Assembly (NCBI RefSeq): GCF_947495995.1
Contig: NZ_CANMAX010000001.1
Span: 434,001-498,000, forward strand
Length of the DNA stretch: 64,000 nt
Direction: 5' to 3'
From: an uncultured Tenacibaculum sp.
Lineage (GTDB): Bacteria; Bacteroidota; Bacteroidia; Flavobacteriales; Flavobacteriaceae
Shown here one piece after another: positions 7,335 to 15,538 of the stretch (position 1 is its first letter; the number at the start of each line of letters is the position of its first letter). The notes beneath the pieces are model-generated. The model made no database searches, had not been told where the DNA came from, and worked only from the letters and a program-made list of their open reading frames with translations. The position numbers and the translations under genes were made by a program.

Positions 7335-9224
7335 ATGAAAACCCCTAAATTAATTTTAGCTACAGCAATAGCTTTGCTTAGCTTCAAAGTCTATGCGCAA
7401 CCTGCGCCACCAACTGGAAAAAAGTGGAAAAAAATCGAATCTCTATCCGATGAATTCAACAACGGATTTAATACTGGTAAATGGGCAAAAAACATTCCTG
7501 GTTGGGAAGGAAGAAAACCAGCTCGATTTGAAACAGCTAATGTTTCTGTTTCTGGTGGAAATTTAAAATTGGTTGCCAAAACAAAAGCCAATCCTTTTTC
7601 TGGATGGACACATGAAGGCGCTGCTGTTAGAAGTGTAAATAAAGCTCCGTATGGCTACTACGAAACTCGTATGAAAGCTAACAAAACTTTTATGTCTTCT
7701 ACATTTTGGTTAATTAATGAGTCAAATTCTGCAACAAGCACTTGTGATAGAAGAGTAACAGAACTTGACGTTGTAGAAGTTGTTGGAATTGACACTAGAA
7801 ATCCGAATGGAAGTTTCCCTAACACTATGAATTCAAATTCGCACAGTAGACAACCTTGGTGTCCGAATCCTCCAGGTGGACAAACAAGTAATTGTCCATG
7901 GCCTGTAGGATGTAATTATACAAGAGGAACTAAAGGAAACAAAGCTAAAATCGGTGCTCCTTCTTGGAAAGATTACCATACTTATGGCGTTTGGTATAGA
8001 AACAAAGATCAAGCTACTTTCTATTTAGATGGAAAAGATGTTGGTACAGTAAATTTACCTTCAGATTTTAATTTGAACATGTTTTTACGTTTTGTTGTTG
8101 AAACATACGATTGGAACCCTGCTAAACCTGGAAGTGACGGAATGAACAGACCTTTATCTGAAAGAACTACATATTACGACTGGGTAAGATCTTACGAACT
8201 TGTTGATGACAATAGTCCAATTACTGATAAAGTTAGCTTTAAAAATCCTCAAACAAATGTTACTTCTCAGAAAAACTACACTTTCAATATTAATTACGAA
8301 GCAAATGCTTCAAGAGATGTTGTTGTAGAATTTTGGTCAGCAACGAAATGGTTAGGTAGTGAAAAGAAAACTGTAGCGAAAGGAAAAGGTACAACGAACA
8401 TCACTATAACTTTACCAGAAGCTCCAACACCAGGAAATAGTTACATTTATAAAACTCACGTTAGACCTGTAGGAACAACTTGGAGAGAAGCTCTAGACAG
8501 AAAACAAATTAACAATGTAACTGTTTTACCTGCTCAACTTATTGCTAACGGAACCTATTTTTTAACCTCTACAATTTCTAATCAGAGGTTATTATCTAGA
8601 GGAGCTGAAAATCATAGCGCTCGTATGCACGATCCTGGGAATTGGAACGATCAAAAATGGGAATTTAAACATCTTGGAAACAACACATACACAATAAAAA
8701 ACACAGGAAATAATCGATATTTAGAAGTTTCTAACAACGGATGTTTTAACGGAAAAGATGTGAATACAACCAATCAAGCTTCTTTAGATCATCAAAAATG
8801 GACTATCATTAGAAACACAAACAATTTCTACAGTTTAAAACCTAATCATTGTTTGAGCTCTGCTTTAGATATTGCTGCTGGAGCTATAAATGCAAATGTT
8901 CAAATTTGGGATCATAGTACAACAAATAATAATCAGAAGTGGAAAATTTCACCCACTACATCAAACAGAAATGTATCAGCAACTATTACTCTAGCTGAAG
9001 AAACTTCTAATATTAAAATTTATCCAAACCCAACAACTGATAAAATCACAGTGAATGGAATTCTTAAAAATGATATTATACGATTGTATGATGTAAATGG
9101 AAAAGAGTTACTTCAGAAAAAAGCAAATAGTAATACAACTATTTTAAACACTAAAGCACTAGCTAAAGGTTTATACTTTATTTCTGTATCTGAAAGATAT
9201 AAATCTCAAATAATTAAAAAATAA
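7335..9224 (+). CDS. Secreted GH16 glycoside hydrolase (agarase/porphyranase/carrageenase type) with ricin-like lectin and T9SS tail
   Basis: A 629-residue secreted endo-acting galactanase candidate. Signal peptide about 1-21. GH16 domain about 25-288, with the catalytic motif ELDVVE at 143-148: E143 nucleophile, D145 helper, E148 acid/base. The extra residue (E-x-D-x-x-E) marks the beta-bulge GH16 branch containing agarases, porphyranases and carrageenases. YYDWVRSYEL closes the domain as in agarases. An Ig-like module (about 295-395), a ricin-type beta-trefoil with three QKW-type repeats (about 400-545) and a T9SS sorting tail (about 558-629, IYPNPTTDKITVNG) follow. A red-algal galactan is likely; the exact substrate is not determinable. 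A strong terminator follows. Confidence 0.88.
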   Translation: MKTPKLILATAIALLSFKVYAQPAPPTGKKWKKIESLSDEFNNGFNTGKWAKNIPGWEGRKPARFETANVSVSGGNLKLVAKTKANPFSGWTHEGAAVRSVNKAPYGYYETRMKANKTFMSSTFWLINESNSATSTCDRRVTELDVVEVVGIDTRNPNGSFPNTMNSNSHSRQPWCPNPPGGQTSNCPWPVGCNYTRGTKGNKAKIGAPSWKDYHTYGVWYRNKDQATFYLDGKDVGTVNLPSDFNLNMFLRFVVETYDWNPAKPGSDGMNRPLSERTTYYDWVRSYELVDDNSPITDKVSFKNPQTNVTSQKNYTFNINYEANASRDVVVEFWSATKWLGSEKKTVAKGKGTTNITITLPEAPTPGNSYIYKTHVRPVGTTWREALDRKQINNVTVLPAQLIANGTYFLTSTISNQRLLSRGAENHSARMHDPGNWNDQKWEFKHLGNNTYTIKNTGNNRYLEVSNNGCFNGKDVNTTNQASLDHQKWTIIRNTNNFYSLKPNHCLSSALDIAAGAINANVQIWDHSTTNNNQKWKISPTTSNRNVSATITLAEETSNIKIYPNPTTDKITVNGILKNDIIRLYDVNGKELLQKKANSNTTILNTKALAKGLYFISVSERYKSQIIKK

Positions 9225-9230
9225 TACTAA

Positions 9231-9259
9231 AAAAAGGTCGTTTTAATAACGACCTTTTT
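9231..9259 (+). terminator. Terminator of the GH16 gene
   Basis: Twelve-bp perfect stem (9231-9242 with 9248-9259, core GGTCGTT/AACGACC), 5-nt loop and terminal T-run directly after the GH16 stop codon. Confidence 0.85.
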
Positions 9260-9284
9260 AAATTAGCTTTAATAAAAACTGAAA

Positions 9285-10670
9285 ATGAAAAAACTAATCC
9301 TCACTTTATCGATTTTAACCATTACTTTTTCTTGCTCAAAAGAGCCGTCAATTAATGTTGAAACTATAACAGAATTATCTCCTTCCGATCCAAATAATCC
9401 GAATCCTTTTAATGGAACTATGGATCCAATTAGTACCGTTCCTTATACTGATATTTCCAACAACACTTATATTATTGAATTGGAACGATGGAATATTAAA
9501 AACAACAGATCTAATGCTGTAGAAACTACAGATAATCTTCAAGAAGCTATTGATTGGGCTACAAATGAAGGTTATGGAATTATAAAATTACCTAAAGGAC
9601 ATTATTTAATCGGAAAATACGGAAACGATATTTATCAAGCTGGTATTGAATTACACAGTAATACTGCTTTTTTATTAGATAAAGACGCGATTATAGAAAT
9701 GGCTCCAAACAACAAATGGAATTATTGTGCAATTGCAGTTCGTAACAAAACTAATGTGGTTATTTCTGGTGGAACCATTCTTGGTGATCGAGATAATCAT
9801 ACATATACACCAAGAGCATCCGATGGAAGTCAAGTTCACGATGAAGGACATTTAATTTGTATTGAAGGAAACAGCAAAAACATTACTGTACAAAACACAA
9901 CTCTTGGTAAAGCAAATGGAGACGGAATTTTACTAGTAGGAAGTCCGAGAAATGAACAGCAAGAATTACAAAATATCCATATTAAAAGAAATCATTTTAC
10001 AGACAACAGAAGACAAGGTGTTTCTATTGTTGGAGGGAAAAATATTCTAATAGAAGACAATGAAATACATCATACCAATGGAACTTCTCCTCAATTTGGA
10101 ATTGACTTAGAAGGTGCTGGTCGATTAAATGAAGATATTACGATCAAGAAGAATTACTTCCATAATAACAGAGGTGGAGATATTGTAAATACAGATGGAA
10201 AAAATGTAAAAATTGATAATAATATTCTTACTCAAGGAGAAGACAGTCAATATATAGACGGACCATTAGTGTACTGGAAAAATGCTGACATGGTTGTAAC
10301 GAATAACAACATTACCATGCGAACTGTTTCTGTAAATAACTGGAACGGAATTATTATGTATTCTAACGATAATCCTAAAACCAATCCGGCTACAACTTTT
10401 ATTGAAAATAATATTCTTAATAACTGCGGAATGTATATGTACAAAGGAGCTGATTTAGTTATTAAAAACAATTTGATGGATCACGGACATTTAGCTTTTA
10501 AAGAAATGACTAATCTTACTTTAACCAACAATAAAGTAACTCACGAAAACAGATGTTGGGCGTATCGTTTTTTACAAGTTTCTGGAACAGCTTCTGGAAA
10601 TACATTAAACGATGAAGATTTTGATATTCCTTTAACTAATACTCCTTGGGACGGTTGTTGGATTAATTAA
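9285..10670 (+). CDS. Right-handed parallel beta-helix lipoprotein, possible polysaccharide-active enzyme
   Basis: A 461-residue predicted lipoprotein: the signal peptide ends in TFSCSK, with a lipobox Cys at about residue 17. Most of the chain is parallel beta-helix of the pectate-lyase/NosD kind. Asn-rich rungs such as NITVQNTTLG, NIHIKRNHFTDN, NILIEDNEIHHT and DITIKKNYFHNN recur about every 20-25 residues. The early segment NLQEAIDWATNEGYGIIKLPKGHYLIG is typical of polysaccharide lyase/hydrolase beta-helices and phage-tailspike-like enzymes. No catalytic triad can be assigned by eye, so binding or lyase/hydrolase activity remains open. It follows the GH16 gene after that gene's terminator, in the same orientation, suggesting related but separately transcribed functions. 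Confidence 0.75.
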   Translation: MKKLILTLSILTITFSCSKEPSINVETITELSPSDPNNPNPFNGTMDPISTVPYTDISNNTYIIELERWNIKNNRSNAVETTDNLQEAIDWATNEGYGIIKLPKGHYLIGKYGNDIYQAGIELHSNTAFLLDKDAIIEMAPNNKWNYCAIAVRNKTNVVISGGTILGDRDNHTYTPRASDGSQVHDEGHLICIEGNSKNITVQNTTLGKANGDGILLVGSPRNEQQELQNIHIKRNHFTDNRRQGVSIVGGKNILIEDNEIHHTNGTSPQFGIDLEGAGRLNEDITIKKNYFHNNRGGDIVNTDGKNVKIDNNILTQGEDSQYIDGPLVYWKNADMVVTNNNITMRTVSVNNWNGIIMYSNDNPKTNPATTFIENNILNNCGMYMYKGADLVIKNNLMDHGHLAFKEMTNLTLTNNKVTHENRCWAYRFLQVSGTASGNTLNDEDFDIPLTNTPWDGCWIN

Positions 10671-10731
10671 TAGTAATACTATTTTCTCTTTTTGTATATT
10701 AGTTTCAGTATAATTCCAATTTTTATTTGAA

Positions 10732-11187
10732 ATGAAATACGAAGCGAATACTCCACAAGAATATATAGATCAACTTCCGGAAGATCGTCAATCTGTTGTT
10801 CAGCAATTACGAGACGTAATTAAAAAACATCTTCCTGAAGGTTTTGAAGAAGGTATTAATTACAATATGATTGGATATTATGTTCCGCATTCATTGTATC
10901 CAGACGGTTATCATTGTGATCCAAAATTACCTTTACCTTTTATGAATATCGCTTCTCAGAAAAACTCTGTGAATTTATATCATAGTGGAATTTACGCTAA
11001 TCCAAAAATACATGATTGGTTTGTAAATGAATATCCGAAACATTGTAAACGAAAACTCGACATGGGTAAAAGTTGTATTCGTTTTAAAAAGCTAGATGAT
11101 ATTCCGTATGAATTAATTGGAGAGTTATGTAGTAAAATAACAGTTGAGGATTGGATTTCAGCATATGAAAAAAATGTAAAGAGATGA
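10732..11187 (+). CDS. DUF1801 (YdhG-like) domain protein
   Basis: A 151-residue soluble protein of the DUF1801/YdhG group. The opening pattern TPQEYIDQLPEDRQSVVQQLRDVIKKHLPEGFEEGINYNMIGYY matches this family well, as does the late motif CIRFKKLDDIPYELI. Structural relatives resemble the frataxin-like/iron-chaperone fold, but no biochemical role is firmly established. Its stop overlaps the start of the next gene (ATGA), so it is translationally coupled to a VOC-fold protein. Confidence 0.8.
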   Translation: MKYEANTPQEYIDQLPEDRQSVVQQLRDVIKKHLPEGFEEGINYNMIGYYVPHSLYPDGYHCDPKLPLPFMNIASQKNSVNLYHSGIYANPKIHDWFVNEYPKHCKRKLDMGKSCIRFKKLDDIPYELIGELCSKITVEDWISAYEKNVKR

Positions 11188-11573
11188 AAAAAGGTAAAGT
11201 AACAGGAATTGGCGGCGTATTTTTTAAAACTGAAGATGTAAATTCAACTAAAGAATGGTATAAGAAACATTTAGGTTTTAATACTGATGATTGGGGATGT
11301 ACATTTTGGTGGAAAGATAATGATGGAAACAAAGCATCGACACAATGGAGTCCGTTTAAAAAAGACACAGATCATTTTCTTCCTTCGAAAAAAGGTTTCA
11401 TGATCAATTATAGAGTTGAATATTTAGAAGATTTACTAGAACAACTCAAAAATGAAGGCGTAACTATTCTTGGTGAAATTGAAGAATATAGCTATGGTAA
11501 ATTTGCTTGGATTGTTGATTTAGATGGTAATAAAATTGAACTTTGGGAACCAATTGACGAAGCATTTTTATAG
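11184..11573 (+). CDS. VOC superfamily (glyoxalase/bleomycin resistance fold) protein
   Basis: A 129-residue vicinal-oxygen-chelate protein with the paired beta-alpha-beta-beta-beta architecture: GIGGVFFKTEDVNSTKEWYKKHLGF opens module one and INYRVEYLEDLLEQLKNEGV module two, and FAWIVDLDGNKIELWEP closes the fold with the usual metal-ligand Glu. Members include glyoxalase I, antibiotic-binding proteins and dioxygenases; substrate cannot be told. It starts inside the stop codon of the DUF1801 gene and overlaps the convergent downstream gene by 6 bp at its 3' end. Confidence 0.85.
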   Translation: MKKGKVTGIGGVFFKTEDVNSTKEWYKKHLGFNTDDWGCTFWWKDNDGNKASTQWSPFKKDTDHFLPSKKGFMINYRVEYLEDLLEQLKNEGVTILGEIEEYSYGKFAWIVDLDGNKIELWEPIDEAFL

Positions 11574-13073
11574 TTCTTGAGCCTGAGCTATTAAATCTAA
11601 AGTAACTTCGAAAATTGGTTTATTTACCATTTTACTTTTTAACCAAGCATAAAAGCTCATCACGAAAATATCTTCTTGTTTGGCTCCAATCCACTCAAAA
11701 GAGTTTTCTACGGTTTGAAAGAATTTGTCTGAAGTAATCTCTTTCGGATTATCATAATAAAGCGCTACATATTTCAAGAAAATTAATACACGCTCCTGCC
11801 CTACTTCCTTTACATACGTTCCGTATTGTCGTTTAAATCTTGACAATCGGTTTTCAAAAACATCAAAATTATCCAACTCAACAAGCAACAATATTTCAAT
11901 TAAACTCTTTTTAATTACCCATTCTTTCCCAACCTTTTCCAAATACCATTTATCTGTATGATATAATTTAGTCAATAATTTATACGACTCTTTTATTGCT
12001 CCTTTCTGAAAGTAAAACACCACTAAACTTAAATGCAAGTCTAATGCTCCAACAACATCTGAATGTTTCTTTTTCAAAATAAACTCTAATCTTTCAATAG
12101 CCTTATTTTGATTATTCATATAATTCAAATTCAGCGTATACAATAACTCATATTTTAATCTAAATGTACGCTCATACTTTCGCTTGTTCTTTAAAATCTC
12201 ATTGTCCATGAGTTGTAAAAAATGCATCGACTTTTCAAACTGCTTCGTTCTAAACAAAGTATTGGCTATCATATATAAAACATGAATATGAAAAAAACGT
12301 TCTTTTTCTTTATTCGGATGTTCCTGCAACAACGTATACATTGCTAACATAAAAGATTCAACTTCTAAATAATCTTTAGTTACAAATGCAGAAATACTAG
12401 CAATAGTTAATAATTGATAAAGCGACTTAAAAGACAGCGTTTTATTAATATCTATATCTTGTTCGTGAAGTATTTTTAATACAATTTTCTGAAAATCTAT
12501 AACTTCTCCTTTGGCAGAAATCTGATACAAAATTGCTCTGACCTTAGCATACACAATGTTCAGCTCTTCTTCTAGCTCTGCTTGTTTTTTATTTCTCCTG
12601 AATACTTCAATTAGCTCATCTAAATTTTCTTTTTCATTCTCATGTGAAAATTGAATTCTTAAATGATAGATTTCATTCAGGTAAGGATACAATTGATACT
12701 CTTCAGCAATTTTAGTTGCCTTTTGTAACAATTTAAATCCTAAAGCATATTGTTGCTGTTGTAAAAAAGAACGTGAAACTAAAATGTATTTTATCACGGC
12801 TACTTTCTCTGAATTCTCTTCTTCTAAATTTAAAGCTGCTAAATACTCAATTAAAGCTTCATACAATCGTTTTCTAAGTGCATGATACGCATCTTTTTTT
12901 CCACCAGAATATAATGCTTCACACATCTCTTCTGAAGAAAGTTCATTTGCATAAATTAATTTAAACAACTGAATGTTTTTCACATCAGTTCTTTTGTTTT
13001 TTTTACTTAGAAAACTAATAAACCGCGTATAATCTTCCGTAGAAAATGAAGAAATAATTGTATTTAAACTCAT
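11568..13073 (-). CDS. Helical-repeat (TPR-like) protein of unknown function
   Basis: A 501-residue soluble, almost entirely alpha-helical protein. Many helix pairs of 30-40 residues recur (for example GFKLLQKATKIAEEYQLYPYLNEIYHLRIQF and YMIANTLFRTKQFEKSMHFLQLMDNEI), which suggests a TPR-like solenoid for protein-protein contacts. There is no signal peptide or membrane segment. I do not recognise a characterised family; such proteins are commonly hypothetical in Flavobacteriia. It stands alone on this strand, convergent with the VOC gene (6-bp overlap of 3' ends), and its upstream side is divergent from the YiaA-like gene. Confidence 0.7.
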   Translation of the reverse strand: MSLNTIISSFSTEDYTRFISFLSKKNKRTDVKNIQLFKLIYANELSSEEMCEALYSGGKKDAYHALRKRLYEALIEYLAALNLEEENSEKVAVIKYILVSRSFLQQQQYALGFKLLQKATKIAEEYQLYPYLNEIYHLRIQFSHENEKENLDELIEVFRRNKKQAELEEELNIVYAKVRAILYQISAKGEVIDFQKIVLKILHEQDIDINKTLSFKSLYQLLTIASISAFVTKDYLEVESFMLAMYTLLQEHPNKEKERFFHIHVLYMIANTLFRTKQFEKSMHFLQLMDNEILKNKRKYERTFRLKYELLYTLNLNYMNNQNKAIERLEFILKKKHSDVVGALDLHLSLVVFYFQKGAIKESYKLLTKLYHTDKWYLEKVGKEWVIKKSLIEILLLVELDNFDVFENRLSRFKRQYGTYVKEVGQERVLIFLKYVALYYDNPKEITSDKFFQTVENSFEWIGAKQEDIFVMSFYAWLKSKMVNKPIFEVTLDLIAQAQEL

Positions 13074-13227
13074 TTTTAATCGTCAGTTTTAAATATAAAA
13101 ACTCAATAAATATAAGAATTAATTAAAGTATTTAAATTTACATATCATCAGTTTTAATAAAATTTAGTTTTCTATACCTCTCGATCACTTCTCATCTTTG
13201 TAGTGTAATTATTTAAAATAAATTATT

Positions 13228-13722
13228 ATGGATTATCAAACAACAATTACAAACAAAGACGCTACAAACAAGAAAGAAAAAGGAAAAGAATTTAAAGTTT
13301 ACGATCAAAAGCCAACAAGTGCTTTTGTGAGTGCATCTTGGGCATCTTTATTTGTGGGAACAATTGCTTTTTGTATCGGTTTATGGAATGCCGATATGTT
13401 ATTAAATGAAAAAGGATATTACTTTACTATTTTATTATTCGGACTATTCTCTGTAATCTCTGTTCAAAAGGCAGTAAGAGATAAATTAGAAGGAATAGAA
13501 GTTACCAATATGTATTATAGTATAAGTTGGGCAACAACAATTATTTCTATACTTCTTTTAGTTATAGGATTATGGAATGCTGATTTAGAATTAAGTGAAA
13601 AAGGGTTTTACGCCATATCATTTATGCTAAGTATTTATGCTGCAATTGCTGTTCAAAAAAATACGAGAGACATTGCTTTTATCGAAAGAAATCAAAAGGA
13701 CAATCAGAAAGATTTGTTTTGA
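13228..13722 (+). CDS. YiaA/YiaB-type two-helix-repeat inner membrane protein
   Basis: A 164-residue inner membrane protein with four transmembrane helices arranged as an internal duplication. Each half carries a YiaAB two-helix unit, seen as FCIGLWNADMLLNEKGYYF...SVQKAVRD and LVIGLWNADLELSEKGFYA...AVQKNTRD. The repeated G-L-W-N-A-D and E-K-G-[YF] signatures are characteristic of E. coli YiaA/YiaB, whose function is not established. The N-terminal 35 residues are charged and cytoplasmic. A CATCTTTG near-consensus -7 element lies at 13193-13200, 28 nt before the start, and a strong terminator follows. Confidence 0.88.
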   Translation: MDYQTTITNKDATNKKEKGKEFKVYDQKPTSAFVSASWASLFVGTIAFCIGLWNADMLLNEKGYYFTILLFGLFSVISVQKAVRDKLEGIEVTNMYYSISWATTIISILLLVIGLWNADLELSEKGFYAISFMLSIYAAIAVQKNTRDIAFIERNQKDNQKDLF

Positions 13723-13750
13723 TAGTTCGATTAACTCCATAGTTGATCAA

Positions 13751-13793
13751 AAACCCCAGTAATATAATTTTGCTGGGGTTTCTTTTTATTTTT
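13751..13793 (+). terminator. Terminator of the YiaA-like gene
   Basis: Nine-bp stem AAACCCCAG/CTGGGGTTT (13751-13759 with 13773-13781), 13-nt loop, then a T-rich tail. Confidence 0.85.
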
Positions 13794-13794
13794 A

Positions 13795-13802
13795 TAAATT
13801 TG
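13795..13802 (+). promoter_or_regulatory. -7 promoter element of the LEA-like gene
   Basis: TAAATTTG matches TAnnTTTG exactly, 28 nt before the ATG at 13831. A TTG at 13770-13772 lies 22 nt upstream and could be the -33 element. It overlaps the preceding terminator, so the two genes are packed but independent. Confidence 0.55.
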
Positions 13803-13830
13803 AGAAGTAACTCACTTTAAATCAACAAAA

Positions 13831-14331
13831 ATGTCTGAAGAGAATAAGAATTTAGAAGACCAAGCAAACGAAGCAGCAGAAAACATTGAAAATACTGCTG
13901 AAGAAACGACTGGCGACACTAAGGAATCTGCTAAAGAAGCATTCAATAAAGCTGCCGATAAGGCTACTGAATTAGCTGGAGAAGCTAAAGAAGCTTTTAA
14001 AGGTGCTGCTGAAAAAGCTGGTGAATATGCAAAAGTTGCTGAAGAAAAAGTTTCTGAATTTGCAGGAGAAGCAGGAGAAAAACTTGCCGATTTAGCAGAC
14101 GATGCAAAAGAAGCTTTTGATGGTGCTAAGGAAAAAGTAAATGAAATGTTAGCTAGCGAAGAAGTTCAAAAAATGAAGGCTAAAGCTAACGAACTTGCTG
14201 AAGATGCAAAAGAAGCTTTTGACGATGCTGCTGAAAAAGCTGCTGATTTTGCTGAAGAAGCTATTGAAGAAATAAAAGAAGCAAAGGGAAAAACAAAGAA
14301 CTTCTTTCAACGATTATTCGGAAAGAAATAG
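13831..14331 (+). CDS. LEA-like/amphipathic helical repeat protein
   Basis: A 166-residue Ala-, Glu- and Lys-rich protein with no signal peptide, predicted to be one long amphipathic helix or disordered in solution. The pentamer AKEAF recurs at residues 34, 52, 92 and 126, in blocks such as AKEAFKGAAEKAGEYAKVAEEK. This composition matches group-3 LEA and apolipoprotein-like proteins, which protect against desiccation, freezing or osmotic stress or coat membranes. The C-terminus KNFFQRLFGKK is basic and aromatic and could insert in membrane interfaces. It is monocistronic: own promoter, own terminator. Role is inferred from composition. Confidence 0.65.
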   Translation: MSEENKNLEDQANEAAENIENTAEETTGDTKESAKEAFNKAADKATELAGEAKEAFKGAAEKAGEYAKVAEEKVSEFAGEAGEKLADLADDAKEAFDGAKEKVNEMLASEEVQKMKAKANELAEDAKEAFDDAAEKAADFAEEAIEEIKEAKGKTKNFFQRLFGKK

Positions 14332-14338
14332 ACATAAA

Positions 14339-14368
14339 AAAACTAATCCTTTTTCAAGGATTAGTTTT
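14339..14368. terminator. Bidirectional terminator between LEA-like and OmpA genes
   Basis: Thirteen-bp perfect stem (14339-14351 with 14356-14368, core ACTAATCC/GGATTAGT) flanked by A-run and T-run, placed between convergent genes. Confidence 0.85.
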
Positions 14369-14403
14369 AACAAAGTTTAGGGATTACCGAAGTTAATTAC
14401 TAC

Positions 14404-15273
14404 TTAAGGAGTAATGGTTTCTTCTTGAGCTATTAATCCAAAGAATTTATCTAAATTCGGTAAAATCACGATTCTTGTTCTACGGTTTCTTGCTCTATTT
14501 TTAGCTGTAGAATTATCTACTAAAGGCACTGAACTTCCTCTTCCAGCCGCAATTAATCTGTTTGAATCTACATTATATTTTTTCTCTAATAAACGTACTA
14601 TAGAAGTAGCTCTTTTTACACTTAAATCCCAGTTATCTTGAAGTACAGCATTATTAATTGATCTAGAATCTGTATGCCCTTCGATCATTACATCCATACT
14701 TGGCTCAGAATTAATTACATTTGCTAACTGCTGAATAAGTTTGTATGCTTTTTTCTTAACTCTATAACTAGCTGTGTTAAATAATAATTCATCTGATACA
14801 GAAATCATAACCACAGTTTGATCGATATCTACATTAATATCATCAGAGTTTTCTAATTCAGAAGTATTAATTGATTTCTTTAAGTTATATGCAATAGCTA
14901 CATCCATAGAATCCTTTAATGTTTTAGCATTTGCTAATTCAGCTGGATCTACTTTGGCTAAAGTTTCTCTCATTTTTTTCTTCATAGAATTAGACATTAC
15001 TGCAGTTTTACCTACCATATCTAATTTCACATTATTTTCTTCCTTTAAAGAAGAATTATAGTTTTTAAGTGAATTGATTTTCTCATTATAGTTATCAACT
15101 CGCTTTTCAATCTTAGCAAACTTAGCTTCTAGTTCTTTTTTCTCAAAAGCAGTTTTCTGAAGAGCTCCTTTTGTTTCTTGATATTGTTTCTCTAATTCTA
15201 CATATTTCTTTTTTGAGACACATGAGGTTAATGCCAATGTTGAAATACTTAAGAGGATTACAGTTTTTCTCAT
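14404..15273 (-). CDS. OmpA-family peptidoglycan-binding outer membrane lipoprotein
   Basis: A 289-residue lipoprotein that should tether the outer membrane to peptidoglycan. The signal peptide ends in ALTSC with the lipobox Cys at about residue 17. A coiled-coil region follows (about 25-90, YVELEKQYQETKGALQKTAFEKKELEAK). The C-terminal OmpA-like domain (about 155-280) has the signature VMIEGHTDSRSINN, LSVKRATSIVRLL and the closing NRRTRIVILP. The Asp and Arg that bind diaminopimelate are in HTDS and NRRTRI. It has no beta-barrel, so it is of the Pal/OmpA-C type. It ends at a bidirectional terminator. Confidence 0.9.
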   Translation of the reverse strand: MRKTVILLSISTLALTSCVSKKKYVELEKQYQETKGALQKTAFEKKELEAKFAKIEKRVDNYNEKINSLKNYNSSLKEENNVKLDMVGKTAVMSNSMKKKMRETLAKVDPAELANAKTLKDSMDVAIAYNLKKSINTSELENSDDINVDIDQTVVMISVSDELLFNTASYRVKKKAYKLIQQLANVINSEPSMDVMIEGHTDSRSINNAVLQDNWDLSVKRATSIVRLLEKKYNVDSNRLIAAGRGSSVPLVDNSTAKNRARNRRTRIVILPNLDKFFGLIAQEETITP

Positions 15274-15489
15274 TGTTAAAATTTAATTGGTTGTTACTTT
15301 AACGGAAGCTTTTATTAAATATTATGCGAAAGAAATTTCATTTGATTTATTTTTTTCACTCTTCTATTTAATTGATTTATAAATAAAAAAAGTATTAAAC
15401 AATACGCTACCTACTGAAAACAAACATCAAACTAGAAATTTTGCCTCCTGTAAAAAACCTCGTTTTGACCTCAATTTTTGACAATAAAA

Positions 15490-15515
15490 AAACGCTAAGA
15501 AAAATCTTAGCGTTT
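15490..15515 (-). terminator. Terminator of the ornithine-lipid synthase candidate
   Basis: Eleven-bp stem AAACGCTAAGA/TCTTAGCGTTT (15490-15500 with 15505-15515), 4-nt loop; on the minus strand followed by a run of Ts. Confidence 0.85.
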
Positions 15516-15538
15516 GTATATTTTTATTCAAATTCGAC

